A stretch of DNA of 64,000 bases from Scatophagus argus (taxonomy: Eukaryota; Chordata; Actinopteri; Scatophagidae): the NCBI RefSeq assembly GCF_020382885.2, contig NC_058497.1, forward strand, positions 23,738,330-23,802,329, read 5' to 3'. The notes beneath the pieces were generated by a model. That model had not been told where the DNA came from. It saw only the letters and a list, made by a program, of their open reading frames with translations, and did no database searches. Shown one piece after another: positions 23,870 through 44,219 of the stretch (its first letter is position 1; each line of letters begins with the position of its first letter). The translations under genes and the position numbers were made by a program.

Positions 23870-25779
23870 CTGTGCGTCTTTCTCTCTCAATCCATCTGCT
23901 GTTTGTTGGCTGGTCTGGAGCATCAGCGCAGACAGCAGGCCAAACTTTGGACAGGAGGGATGATGGAGCAGATTTGCACAAAAGCAAATATGCAGAGCCT
24001 GAACGGCCGCGTGAGCTTATCGGAGATTTTGTCGCATAGGAAAAATAATCTCTTGGGTTTATGTCCCATGTGCTGGATGTGGATTTGTGTATATGTGTGT
24101 GCTTGCAGACTTTACGCCTGAATGGGTTACATGTACTGAGAACATCCAGCAAAGACTGCGTCCAAACCACTGAGTGAAAGGAAAGCCCGATGGAACAACT
24201 ACAGACGCCTTCTTAATGTCAGGACTGACCAAGTGGTCATGATCCCAACTTTCACACAAACGAAAATAAATCATCGACATCCTGGAGAATATTCTCTTTT
24301 CCAAATTTAATTCTTCATGCTTAGAACCACAGCACTTTTCGATTATCTTTTTACCACAAAGATCACTTGTGCTTATCATATGATCATGCAGCACTTTTAA
24401 GCCTCATTGCTCAATATTGGTCTGATTACCAAACCAGGCCAAACAGCCATCTATCCCGGAGATCATCCCCCCAAAGCCACAGGTTGTGTCTGTTTTGTAG
24501 TTCAGTAACACATGGTCAGGAATGTGTTACTTTAATGTGCCATTAAAGCACAGCATCAGCATCAGCATCAGCTCACTCAGCATTTAAGAGTTCACACCTA
24601 ATTTTAAGAGTTTTTGATGTTGTGGTTGTATTTTAATTTATTTATTATCACATGATGTCTGGGTTCACCTCAGTGAAAGCCACAGGGCTGTGATGACATC
24701 ATACCTGGACTGTCAGTGGTCCAGATATCCAGTCAAAGAGTCAGTTCAGTGTAACAAAGGGTGTGTTCAAATCAATGATAATGACGACTTCTATACAATT
24801 TTTTTTTTATTTCTCCATTTATTTCCCCTAAAGTGCTTCCTGAATGGTGTGTGTGTGTGTGTATGCACGTGCATGCGTGCATGCACCTCCTCCTGCTCTT
24901 GTCTTGTTTCCTAAAATGTTTTGTTATTTTATTTATTTGCTCTGTGTATTTATCTGGTGTGGAAAACATATTCAATATAGTCATTGTGTGCTTTGTTTTC
25001 AGGGTGATAATGGTAATAGGCAGTGCTGTTATTTTGTATTTCTGAAGAGCGGACGCAGGAGAAAAGCAAACACATGAGGGACCACACAGAAACATTCAGT
25101 CAAACTTTATGGCCAGAACAAGCAAAAACTGGAACATCTTTAGTGGAAGTAAACTGTTTGCATGGCCTTAAATGTTGGACACACAAACAAATGAATGCTG
25201 GCCAGAACATTTACTGAATAAACAAGATGGATGATGGATGAATGAAGCAATGGGTTTGCAGTAAAAGTCTAAAAAGAGCACGTGAAAGCTTTGTTAGATT
25301 ACTCCCTGTGTTTGTTCCTCTTTCTTCAGCTTCACTCTTTAATCCTTATCTTGTCCTGATGGCACAAAATAAACAGAATACGTTACATAACCGTTTAACA
25401 ATCTGAGGCTCCGCTCACAGACTTGATTTACTGACGCACAGCGTACAGAATGATGTGGTGTGAAAGGGAGTTTTCACTGGAGTGTGCAGCGCGGATGGTA
25501 AACTGACTTAATGATGTATTCAGCCATTTGCAGTTCAGAGTTTGAAGTTTGGATCAAGAATGAATGAATGTGGTCTGAGGATATTTTATGTTAGCGGAGA
25601 GGAAGGGGCCAGGAAGCCACCGCTGGCCAGCTGCTGCAAAGCAAAAATCAGGTGAAGGTGCATGACGATACACAGGAGAGTCACATGACTCACCTGTTGC
25701 ATAGTGCAAAACTCCCACCAGCTCTCTGTTAAATATAAACACCATCATCTATTACCAGCATTCACAGAGTGAAATTGTG
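23870..25779. other. Spacer between the PH-domain gene and the first CYP2 gene
   Basis: About 1.9 kb, AT-rich. It has a CATCAG repeat (24547-24569), a GT-rich stretch near 24846 and GGATGAATG-type repeats near 25225. No coding pattern was seen. Confidence 0.65.
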
Positions 25780-25787
25780 TATAAAAG
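25780..25787 (+). promoter_or_regulatory. TATA box of the first CYP2 gene
   Basis: TATAAAAG lies 57 bp upstream of the ATG at 25837. That places a start site near 25810 and gives a very short 5' leader. The second CYP2 gene has no equally good TATA box; TTTTAAG near 29855 is the nearest. Confidence 0.7.
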
Positions 25788-25836
25788 AGGCCTGCTGACC
25801 AGGGAAGAGTGGAGAAGACACAGCGGAAGGAGCATC

Positions 25837-28812
<2,976 letters not shown>

Positions 28813-29038
28813 AAAGAGGATCTCCACTCAGACAGCTGGACGACTGTGCAAACCTGCACGGCTTTATTGTGACACAGCAACGTTTTCGAGCAGTTGATGC
28901 CTCTTGTTACCTGGCTGATACAGCAAACAGGCCCATCAGACTCAAAATTTAAGGAACAGATTCTCTCCCAGTGTAATTCTGAATAATGTATTTTGGTTTG
29001 GTTGGTTTTCCATGTATTTTCTCTTTGGTGTGAATGTT

Positions 29039-29044
29039 AATAAA
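29039..29044 (+). terminator. Polyadenylation signal of CYP2 copy A
   Basis: AATAAA about 230 bp after the stop codon, followed by a TGTG-containing GT-rich stretch. Confidence 0.7.
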
Positions 29045-29069
29045 CTCTGTGAACGTGTTCTAAAACTCA

Positions 29070-29940
29070 TGTCAGTTTTATTCATATCATCCAGAATCGC
29101 AAATCACAATTTGCCTCAAGGGGCTTTGCAATCTGTGCCGCTCACGACACCCTCTGACATTCCTCTCTCGGGATGTTCAGTGCACAAAATAAATCAGAGA
29201 AAACATCACAAAAACAAGTTTTAAAGTCAATAAAGAGCAGACAGTTAGGGAGGGCAGTTGAACTTTGTTACAGTTTCTTTGTATTTAACTTCTATAATTG
29301 TCCAAAAGAGTCCTAAGTTTGAAACCTTCATTGGAAGAGAAAAGGTTCTTTTGATAAACAGAGTCCTTGACCCTTGTCCATCGGTAAATCATTAACTCCA
29401 AAACTGTTTGTCAGTCATAAACATATTTATTTGAATTATGTTGCCTGTTTTCAAAAACTCCTCACTGCGACGTTACTACAGTTGAATCTACACAAAGAAC
29501 ATCTTTATCTGAAGCAATTCAGCGCTTGGTGCAGACTCCATTCTTCTTCTCTCTGCACAGTAATAATTTACTGATGATCCCTCTGCTGAAATTCCAGTGG
29601 TTGTTGTCCTCACTTGACATGACACACCGCTCTGAGATCTTCCCTAACCGAAACAAAGTAGTTTCAGCGGCCAAACCTTTGACACATTCAGGGCGTTTGT
29701 GTTGTGCGTGTAGTTGTGCGAAGCCTCGGGGTAAACCAGCAGCCATGACGTCTAAAAAGCTGTAACATTATGACATTATTTCCTCCTGTCAGCTGTGCAC
29801 ATGAGAACAACAGGAAACTCAGGCAACCCCTCCCACCGCTGCAAACAGCAGCAGTTTTAAGTTAAGTGCCCAGCCAGCTGCTCCCTGTGAAGACGCAGAC
29901 CAGCTCAGACCTGACTCGGATCTGCTCACCTGTGTGCATT
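29070..29940. other. Spacer and promoter region between the two CYP2 genes
   Basis: About 0.9 kb between the polyadenylation signal of copy A and the ATG of copy B. No exact consensus of a named regulator was recognised. The promoter of copy B must lie in its right part. Confidence 0.6.
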
Positions 29941-32900
29941 ATGGAGCTCTTGGCCATGTTGATTTTAGTAGGGCTGCTTGTTGTTTTGCTGTGGCTGCGG
30001 AGCCTGAGGAGCAGTCGGCGGTTTCGTTTACCTCCTGGACCCTCTGGCCTGCCTCTCATAGGAAACCTGCTGCAGCTGGACAAAAGGGCTCCTTTCAAAA
30101 CTCTGCTAAAGGTGAGAATGGAAGCTTAACTGTAATTCTGCGCGTGCACTGTGCTTAAATCTACTTCTCTACGTTTCTCTTTTTTCTTACCAGTTGACTT
30201 TGAGCTGCAGGCTGTGTTTGTGTGTGTTTGTTCCTGGCATGTCCGCACAGGAATCTAAGTTGTGTTTACGGTTGTGTTTCACGTCCAGCTCAGTGAGAGC
30301 TACGGGCCTGTGTTGACTGTGTACCTGGGCCCTCAGCGCACTGTGGTCCTGGTGGGCTATGATGCGGTGAAGGAGGCGCTGGTGGACCAAGCAGATGACT
30401 TCACGGGCAGAGGTCCCATTCCTTTCCTGGTGAAAGCTACCAGGGGATATGGTAATATGGGAAGCTGATGATATGTGCCTTAACCTAACCTAACCAAAAG
30501 ACAGTGAAGGTATCATCTGCACTGTGCAGACGTAGTTTACTAGTGAAAAGTTCCCAAATGTTTCTACGAAACTATTGCAGCTTGACATGTTTCAGTTTGA
30601 CACTAGTTTATTTTTACTTCTTTTTAGTTTTCATAGTTTACTTATTTTAAACCACGTGTTTCAGATTTCCATAGCACATTAACAGCTATAATTCTTAACA
30701 TTAACAAGCTTTTTTTTGCCTGATGTATCATGAATTTCCATTTAACCACCATTCCTGCATCCTAAAAGGTCTGGGGATCAGTAATGGAGATCGCTGGCAG
30801 CAGTTGCGCCGCTTCACCCTGACGACCCTGAGAGACTTTGGGATGGGACGCAAGGCGATGGAAGAGTGGATCCAGGAGGAGAGCAAACACCTGGTGGCCC
30901 GCATAAGTAATACCAAAGGTATTCAAAAATGCCACACTTGTCTTGTTCCAACCAGTCAATATTTTTTAGACTTTAGTTGCTTAAATAAAGTGTCAATAAG
31001 ACATGTGAGATTTTATTTTGACTTTAAGTTAAGATAAGATAAGATAATCCTTTCTTAGTGCCATAACTGGGAAATTGCAGTGTTACAGCAGCCAACAGAA
31101 TATGGAGGGTGGAGGATGCGCATTCAAAAAGAGTAAATACACAGGAAAACAAGCACCTGCAGCTGTACACAGTACAGAAAAGAAAAAGACTATTTACACT
31201 AGAGTCCCTCAGGTTATGATCAGTGGATGGATAACTTATTGCACAGATTTTGTTTCAGGGATTAAGTAAATAAGTACTAATCCTTGTAGTAGTGTTTACA
31301 CGAGTAAAGATTATTGCACAGTTATTATTCCACATGTATTATTGTCCAGATAACACATTCATCAGCTTTAAAATGTCCACTGTATCAGCTGTGCTTGTTG
31401 TGGAGTCTGACAGCAGTGGGCAGGAAGGAGCGGCGGTACCTCTCCGTCACACAGCTCGGGTGGAGCAGTCTGTCCCTGAAGGTGCTGCCCAGTGCTGTCA
31501 GAGTGTCCCGCATGGGGTGGGAGGGGGTCTCCAGCATGGATGACAGTTTGGCTATCGTCATCCCGTCACCCACCTCATCCACTGAGTCCAGCAGCCCAGG
31601 ACCGAGGCGGCCCTCCTCACCAGTCTGTCCAGCCTCTGTTTGTCCCGGGCAGAGATGACCACACCATAAAAGATGGCTGATGCTGCCACAGAGTCATAGA
31701 AGCTCCTGAGAAGTGGACCCTGTACTCCAAAGGCCCTCAGCCTACTGAGCAGGCAGTCTGCTCTGGCCCTTTTTGTACAGGGCGTCAGTGTTGTCAGTCC
31801 AGTCCAGTTTGTTGTTGAGGTGAACGCTCAGGTACTTGTAGGAGGTGACTCTCTCAACGTCTGTTCCCTGGATGTTCACCAGTGCGGGTGGGGTGTGTTG
31901 GTGCCTGCTGAAGTCCACCCCCAGCTCCTTGGTTTGACCAGCATTGATCTGGATAGTGTTGATCTTAATGTTTAAGACATATGCACGTGTATATGCAAGT
32001 GTAACTGGTGTATTTTTTTTGTTTTTTTAACTTGCATGCAGCGTGAAATACGCAGGGCCAAAGAGAGTGTTTGCTATTTTGTGCTTAGAACAGTGTGTTC
32101 AGTTTTAGTGAGCACTTTCTCCTTTCTCTCCAGCTACACCTTTTGATCCCACTTACTTCTTGAGCTGCACTGTGTCCAATGTGATTTGCTGCTTGGTGTT
32201 CGGTCAACGCTTCAGCTATGACGACGAGCACTTCCTGTACCTTCTGCAAACAATCTCAGAGATTGCCAGATTTGGTAGCAGTCCCTGGGGTCAGGTAAGA
32301 GGAGGAGCAGGAGGTGTAAGGTGTTAGTGGTTAGACGAGGTGGCTTTGAGCCACAGTAGTCAGAGATGACTACTGCAGGGGAGGGGCACGATGATAAGGG
32401 TGGTGTCTCTGTGTGAGAGGTCGAGACACACTGATATGTGCTTTTGTGCTTACGCAACAGTCACTAACTTACCTGCTGTGGCTGACAAAGTGAAATGTGT
32501 ACTTAATAAAAACAAACACAAGCAGATGTTTGGCAGGATTCAGTGTGTCCTTAAAGTCTGCATTAGACAGGCTGTCTGTATGCTTTAACATTTTGATTAA
32601 GCAAATTCATAATCTTATTGGAGATATTGGCTTTAGGCCTGGTTCAAGCTTTTTCACTGAATATTTTTGTTTTGATTGGTTTTCAGCAGCTCCTGGACGC
32701 TTCTGCTTCCAGCATTGTTGCAGGTTTTTGTGATGAGTAATGTGCATTCATTTGCTCATTTATATTTTTTCTAAATGCAGTGTACAGTCATTCAATTGCA
32801 CTTTCTTAAGCCACAGTCACACCACATAAAATTCAAGTTTCAAAAGTGCAAAAACTATTCTTTCAGTCTGCTCTTTTGGGGGATGAGCTGCAGTTTGTTG

Positions 32901-34682
32901 GTGCATTTTTATCTGAGCAGCACCACAGATACCAAAGCTTGGCAGGTACTTCCTCCTCAGATAAAAACCAGTTATGGGACATAATATTCACACGAGTCCT
33001 CTTCACTCACAGCTGTATAACGTCTTCCCTTGGCTGATGGAAAGGCTGCCAGGCCAACAGCACAAAACGTTTAGCAGGATTGAAGTGCTGAGGCAGTTTA
33101 TAATGAAGAAGATCCAGGACCACCAGGACACGCTGGACCCCAGCTTGCCCAGAGATTACATCGACTGCTTCCTCATGAGACTCAGTCAGGTATATATGAC
33201 CGCACATATAGTCACGGTGAACCAAGAATCAATTTGTTTTATTTACTCTCTGCACATTAAAGGGATAGTTCAGGTTTTTTTTGTTTTTTTAAGTAAGGTT
33301 GTGTGAGGTAGCAGACAGGAGTGTTTACAATGTTCTCACCGTGTCACCTTGCTGTCAGACAGGCTTTTCTAATGGGAAACTGAAGCCATTGTATCAGTCT
33401 ATGCTCTCTTCAAAGCCACCAGACAGAAACAGCTTCAGTGACACATGGGACACCACTTCAGAAAACCTGAACTGTCCCTTTAAGCATACTTACTCATCAC
33501 ACATATTTATTCACTGATGAAAATGCACACACTCCCCATAATAACAGATATTTCTGCAAAAGCTGAGGTGCACAGATGTGCTCCCTTGAAGCACATTTGA
33601 ACTCCTTTCATTTTGATCCTGCTGGTTGTGTCGTCATATCAGCAAAATGGTTCTTGTTTCATTTCCTTAGGAGAAGCACATTTCCACATCTGAGTTCCAC
33701 TATGACAACTTGGTGTCGACGGTGATGAATCTGTACCTGGCAGGAACTGAAACCACCAGCTCAACTATCAGATTTGCACTAAATGTACTAGTCAAATACC
33801 CAAAAATACAAGGTAGGACACAGAAGCAGATTTTCTACCTGCTTTCCTTCCTTTACTGGTGATTTCACTGTACTGTACTTCTGTACTTTGTACTGTACTT
33901 TGTCTCGGCATTGATTAATTAGCTGTTTTCTCACACTCTGAAGAGAGCATGCAGCAGGAGATCGCCACTGTGATTGGAAAGGAGCGCTGTCCTTGCATGG
34001 AGGACAGGAAGTCCCTGCCTTTCACAGACGCAGTCCTGCATGAAATTCAGCGTTTTATGGATATTGTCCCCATGAGCATCCCTCACTACGCACTCAAGGA
34101 CATCTCTTTCAGGGGTTACACTATTCCCAAGGTGCTCTGGATTCATCACTTAAAGTGTTATTGATGCAGAATGTTCCCAGATTATAGAAAATGTCCCATC
34201 TGATACAGTCTTGTCTCAACAGGATACAATAATTATTCCCTTGCTGCACTCTGTTCTGAAAGACGAAAAACTGTGGGAGGCCCCTTGGTCCTTCAACCCA
34301 CAGCACTTCCTGGATCAGAATGGCAACTTTAAGAAAAATGCTGCTTTCCTGCCATTCTCTGCAGGTGATTTTCCTTCAAATATATTTCATTTCTGGAGTA
34401 TGATGTATTTAACAGGATAATTATAAACTCAGTCCCTGCCATAATCCTTCATTTATTTCAGTCATGTATCCTCATTGGCCTCCTTGTTATCTCTCAGGAA
34501 AGAGATCTTGTGTTGGAGAGTCCCTCGCTCGCATGGAGATCTTCCTCTTTATGGTGTCACTTTTGCAGAGTTTCACCTTTTCTTGCCCTGGAGGACCTGA
34601 CAGCATAGATGTCAGCCCCGAGTACAGCAGCTTCGTCAATCTGCCTCGCAGATACAACATCATTGCCACGCCTTGCAAGTGA
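29941..34682 (+). CDS. Cytochrome P450 family 2, tandem copy B (CYP2Y-like by position)
   Basis: Same enzyme class and architecture as copy A. Exons 29941-30111, 30289-30451, 30769-30918, 32134-32294, 33013-33189, 33671-33812, 33944-34131, 34223-34364 and 34498-34682 join to 492 residues. Eight of nine exons match copy A in length exactly, and the last is 3 nt longer. Key motifs: anchor [18 protein letters not shown], hinge [14 protein letters not shown]-helix AGTETTS, K-helix EIQR, haem loop [20 protein letters not shown]. It appears functional. Intron 3 is expanded to 1.2 kb by a LINE fragment and intron 5 carries a short inverted-repeat element. It is convergent with the CDKL-type kinase gene. 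A recent tandem duplication followed by divergence is the simplest history. Confidence 0.95.
31022..31975 (-). mobile_element. Non-LTR retrotransposon (LINE, CR1/L2/Rex1 group), 5'-truncated 3' end
   Basis: The minus-strand translation gives the C-terminal part of a reverse transcriptase ORF, with [17 protein letters not shown], then [16 protein letters not shown], then [16 protein letters not shown] and a stop. A stop and frame breaks upstream (near 31750) show it is dead. The 3' end, at the low coordinate, ends in (ATAAG)n next to TAATCCTTTCTTAGTG, typical of fish LINE tails. It sits antisense in intron 3 of CYP2 copy B. The exact clade cannot be settled by eye. Confidence 0.85.
33257..33483. 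mobile_element. Non-autonomous inverted-repeat element (MITE), TTAA-flanked
   Basis: The left end reads TTAAAGGGATAGTTCAGGTT. The right end, reverse-complemented, reads TTAAAGGGACAGTTCAGGTT, one mismatch in 20. Total length is 227 bp with no coding capacity. TTAA at both ends may be the target duplication (piggyBac-like) or part of the repeat. It sits in intron 5 of CYP2 copy B and belongs to a type common in teleosts. Confidence 0.85.
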
Positions 34683-35290
34683 TGCCTTGCGGCACAGTCC
34701 TGGGTTTTCAACCTTTCTCTCTGGCCTTCAAGCTCCAAAAGGTGGATTACATTCATTCTAAGGGACCTATTTTTTGTGTGCATGTGTACATTGAGCACAT
34801 TAACTTCTCTAGTGCCTGTAAATCTTGAGGTTTGCCATGACATCACGAAAAACGTAGACAGCGTCTTCTCAGAGCCAACAGGAGCACATGTTGGCACATA
34901 ACCTCAGAATGTAGAACCTGAGTGGGCTTCGATGGTCCCCAAATCCTGTTTTAAAAACTGCACTTACACTTTAAGTGGTGGGAATCTCCACTGGTATTGC
35001 CAAGTAAGCAGCTGACTTTCTGAAATATTTTTGTCACACATAAATACTCTTCAGATTGAACTCCTGCAGTACAAACAAATGTTTGCATTTTAATTTCATT
35101 TAAGTGGTGGTAAAGGAAAAACAAACTGGAATCTGTTTTCTAATGTGACTTTGCTGAACTCCTGCTGAGATAGTAACTGAAAGGTGACATTAAATATTGT
35201 CTCTTGTGGAAATGACTGTAAATGGTGTGAATGGAAACTTAAAGAAGAATGTAAAGAATTGTATTCTACTTTATTTTTTACTGATTATGC

Positions 35291-35296
35291 AATAAA
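35291..35296 (+). terminator. Polyadenylation signal of CYP2 copy B
   Basis: AATAAA about 610 bp after the stop codon. It is followed by a TTCTTGTGACTG downstream element. Confidence 0.6.
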
Positions 35297-35329
35297 TACC
35301 GAACGTTTCTTGTGACTGACTGGAGGATA

Positions 35330-36242
35330 CGTAACCCCAGGTTAGCATCCTGGTTTACACTGACGTACAGCAGGGAGCTTCATCTGTAATTTGATGAGTT
35401 CAAGGTCAGGTGATTGGTCAAGCTGTGTGTCAGCCTGTCAGGGTGTTGACGGATGTCCCCAGCGTATTTCTGTCTTGTGTCTGAGCAACAGAGTCAATGT
35501 CCATGTGAGACTGAGGACTGTTGTCAAAGACTGAGGCTGCAATGTGTTAAGAACTCATCAGATTACTGAGAGCACCGACCTGAGCCTTAAGTAGAACAAC
35601 AGGAAGTAAACATCAACTATACAGGATTATATGGTATTGTATCATATATTTATATTTTGGGTGGAATTACGATACAAAATATACAACATGTGTAGTAAAC
35701 CTGAAGCTAAAACATTCGTTCATTCGTTTGTAATAAAATATGAGAAAATAATGATAATTAAAAATGTCGTTTTCTTGACTGTCTAATTTAACAGGTGAAT
35801 CCTAACATGTAGTATAGGTTTTGTAGCCAGAACGAACCTGCGTGGCGTTCAGGTACCAGAAAAGAAGAAAACTGTAGTACTCTTGTCCAAGCGATGATGG
35901 CACACTGATGACTTCAGTAGGATATTTACTGTGGTTTTGTAGAGATGTGAAAATGCGGTGCTCAAGGTGTCTTCAGTGCTGTCACTTACTGTATTCTTTG
36001 GTAAAAATCACTGTAGCCTAAATGTGTTTCCTAACCTGCAACCTTCAAATGTTCTAATTATTGTGCGTTGTGCAAAGTGATAATAATGTCAACAAACACT
36101 ACAAGTGAAAGTGACCGCAGAATTAAAATACGCTGTCTCACCGTCACACCCAGAATATATGCAACTGTATTCAAATGATTGCACATAGCATAGCGCCAGT
36201 CCATCTTTCTCAGTTCAACTTGCAGATCGACGCGCTGCTTCG
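35330..36242. other. Convergent spacer between CYP2 copy B and the CDKL-type kinase
   Basis: About 0.9 kb of AT-rich sequence containing the minus-strand 3' UTR of the kinase gene. I did not find a clear minus-strand AATAAA close to its stop; a weak TATAAA variant lies near 35650. Confidence 0.6.
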
Positions 36243-41270
<5,028 letters not shown>

Positions 41271-41639
41271 CAAGCCAATTAGCAAGAAGTAGGCCCAGTT
41301 TGAAGCTGCAAAACTGTGCCAAAGGCTAATTGTTCTTTTAGAAGAGAAATCAATAATGGAAACTCTCTCAAAAACTTCATGACCATCAAAGTATCATGAA
41401 ACCAAACAGCAAAACAGATTAATATGTGCATTTTAGTTAACATTCGAGTCACGCCGTGTTTGGTATCCAGTTACCTTTTCAGTCAAATCACTTTTGTCTA
41501 CAAAAACCTTTATTTTTATAGCTTAGCCTAATGAGTGGTTGAAAGTAGGCTAAGCATGTCAGCTCAAGTACTGTTTTGGCATTTGTCATGTCGTTTAAGT
41601 AAGATTAAGATTTTACATCCAAAACACATCAGAAAGAGC

Positions 41640-41700
41640 CCACTTTATTGATCCCAGGAGGAAACTGGGTCACATAAGAGAAGAGAACATGTAAGAGTTA
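41640..41700. repeat. Possible LINE 3'-tail fragment
   Basis: CACTTTATTGATCCCAGGAG resembles the 'TTTATTGATCCC' tails of fish non-LTR elements. It is too short for classification. Confidence 0.35.
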
Positions 41701-41935
41701 TACATGTTGGCAAACAGAGAAACTGAGGAGGATAAACTCACAGGCCACAACAGACAGAACTGCATGTAACGTAGTTTACCACCTAGCAGAAAAGCTTCGT
41801 AGACATCATGTAATAATAATCTAATTACTGACAATACTAACATATTTACTGCTACTTTTCCTTTTATATTTTCAAGTACATTTTGTAGTTATACCTGAGA
41901 TTTTGAATGCACATCTTGTCCTTGTGACAGGGATG

Positions 41936-42270
41936 TCACGGCGGTATGGTGGTGCAGTGGTTAGCAATAGCCAGAAGGTTCCAGGTTCGAATCCCGGTCT
42001 GGGCCCTTCTATGTGGAGTTTGCATGTTCTCCCTGTGCCTGCGTGGGTTTTCTCCGGGTACTCCGGCTTCCTCCCACAATCCCAAAAACATGCACTTTAG
42101 GTTAATTGGCTACTCTACATTGGCCCTAGGTGTGAGTGGTTGTCTGTCTTTGTGTGTTGGCCCTGCGATTAACCAGGGTGAACCCCGCCTCTCGCCCGTA
42201 GTCAGCTGCAGCTCCAGCTCCCTCACAACCCTGACGGATAAGCGGTATAGAAAATGGATGGATGACAAAA
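41936..42270 (+). mobile_element. tRNA-like SINE-type repeat of teleosts
   Basis: Near the left end are a Pol III A-box-like TGGTGCAGTGG (41949-41959) and an exact B box GGTTCGAATCC (41984-41994). The familiar fish repeat body follows (TGGAGTTTGCATGTTCTCCC ... CTCCGGCTTCCTCCCACA), ending in (ATGG)n. The spacing of A and B boxes fits a tRNA-derived promoter. It is not a functional tRNA: no acceptor stem or anticodon arm folds. Confidence 0.8.
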
Positions 42271-42289
42271 CACAAATAATTCCAGCATG

Positions 42290-42356
42290 AATTCGTGTAG
42301 TGTAATTTCTGACTTTTATTGGAGTAAAGTATCTCAGTGCTTCTTCCACCACTGCT
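42290..42356. repeat. hAT-like MITE end fragment
   Basis: TTATTGGAGTAAAGTATCTCAGTGCTTCTTCCACCACTG matches in style the right end of the element at 50641-50883. It directly follows the SINE, so the two may be nested. Confidence 0.5.
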
Positions 42357-42705
42357 TGTACTTGTACAAGCCTCATTTTTATCGTGTAACCCCAGAACAG
42401 GCAGTCAGCGTACGAGCTTTTATCTGAATAAAGTTAGCTGAAAGAAGTACAGCTGAAAGAAGCGGCAGCATCATGTCACTCTGCCGCAGGTATGAAATGT
42501 ATGCAGGACCACCTCTGATGTGGTAGCATGATTCGTAGACCATCAGCTCCTCTCTGTTGACCGTGAGGACTTTTTCCCACAAGCATCCGAACTCCTCTCG
42601 TCTGACTCAGAGACTTTGGGGTTTTCCACGGCTCGATCCTCCGCAGAATCACACTGAGAGTCGTTTAGGACTTCAGAGTGAATGATGGGAAAGCAGACCA
42701 TGTTG

Positions 42706-42708
<3 letters not shown>

Positions 42709-42746
<38 letters not shown>
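42709..42746. repeat. (CA)n microsatellite, longest in the window
   Basis: Nineteen uninterrupted CA units in the spacer upstream of tgfb1. Confidence 0.97.
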
Positions 42747-42748
<2 letters not shown>

Positions 42749-43299
42749 TGAGGCGCTGGCATTGAGGCCTTGTGGTGAGGGGTATGAAATGCCACATGGC
42801 AGACTGGTAAGACGTGTTAGTTGCGTGGGGTCGGTGAGGCACAGAGGCTGTTGTGTTCAGGGGCCCATGCGGTATGTTACAAGCCCAAACGGCGAGCAGA
42901 GAAAATAGGTCAGAACATTTACTTGACATTTTCAATCAGCCTTTATTTGTGCTGAATAAGCACGACGTCTGTTCAGTGGTTTCCTCTGATACTACAGCTT
43001 TCACTACATTTTCTTTGTCTGATAGAGCTCAGATGTCAGGTACAGACAGACACAGGTCACATCTCTGTTTAAAAGAGTGAAACACCAAATAGATAACTGC
43101 TGTGTTAAACCTGTGACCACACGGAAGAAATCTTACTTATTTTTTCTCTCAGGCACAGTCGTCTGTAATTATGCCTGATGTTGTGACCCTTGTCCACCTC
43201 ACATATGCTGCTGTTATAATGGTTGTGTACATTTGTACTGCACAGTTATTCTTGTGAAGTGTCAATCACAAAAAATGCTAAATGTTCTACCATCTTTGA

Positions 43300-43313
43300 C
43301 CACTAGATGGCAG
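43300..43313 (+). promoter_or_regulatory. Candidate CTCF binding site
   Basis: CCACTAGATGGCAG fits every position of CCASYAGRKGGCRS. It lies about 2.7 kb upstream of the tgfb1 ATG, in the orientation opposite to the match at 17092. Confidence 0.5.
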
Positions 43314-44219
43314 CGCGCACCCATCGAAGGTCCTGCAAAACAACTCAACAAGACGAGTTTAAGTAGCAGTTGTTGACATATGATAGGCACACTCATTTGG
43401 TTCTCACCATTTTTGTCATTATCAGTAATCAGAGATATGGTGCAGCTGTCAGTTGGGACAGATTATCTATGGTGTCTTTGTTCCAGTTATCATTGTTTTT
43501 TTATGTCATTACTTCCAGTACATTTTGGGGATTTTTTTTACCTTGTGTTTCCTTATGTTAAATGGCACCATTTATTGCTGCCAATGTTGAACTTAATCTT
43601 CATAATTGTCCCATGGAAAACACATCTGGGCAAACCCTAAAAGAAAAAACAAAAAGTCCACGACCTGGACTGTACAATGGTAATTTACTGTCTTCACTTC
43701 CCTGTTGAATCATCTGTCAGGCAGAGATAGAATGATTGAAACCATCACCGGTTTGTTTTAGTCTAGCCTTCCTTTTGAAAATATACAATCCAACCTCTAA
43801 AAAGGGCCCCGACCTGGACAGTGCACCACACAGTCCAGTCCAGCCCTGTTGGCTCTCCGTCCCCTGAAATTCACCGTTCTACTTTTAGACATACTAGTTC
43901 CCCAAGTGGCTCAGTTCTCTGGGCTGGCATGGCATTCACCCTCACAGCTACCAGGTAACTGCGTCTGCCAGCCCGGCAAGACGCTAGTGCCATGCAAGTC
44001 TAACTGACAAGTCAGTCATCACAGCCTCAGTAGCAGACAGGCCAGAGAGTGTGAGAGCCTCTAAAGTCAGTTATTCAGCGTGTTGAGCTCCTGGCTTCCT
44101 GAATTGGACTCAGGACAGGCAGCAGAGCTCTGTTAAACAGCAGATGTTTTACACTGTGGCCGTTACCCTCATTTCCTGGGCGGAGAGCTGCTCGCTCTAT
44201 TAGACTAGTAACAGGAACC

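Noticed and set aside
41984-41994. Possible functional tRNA gene (perfect B box)
   Set aside because: There is no cloverleaf and the sequence continues into a well-known repeat body, so it is a SINE-type repeat.
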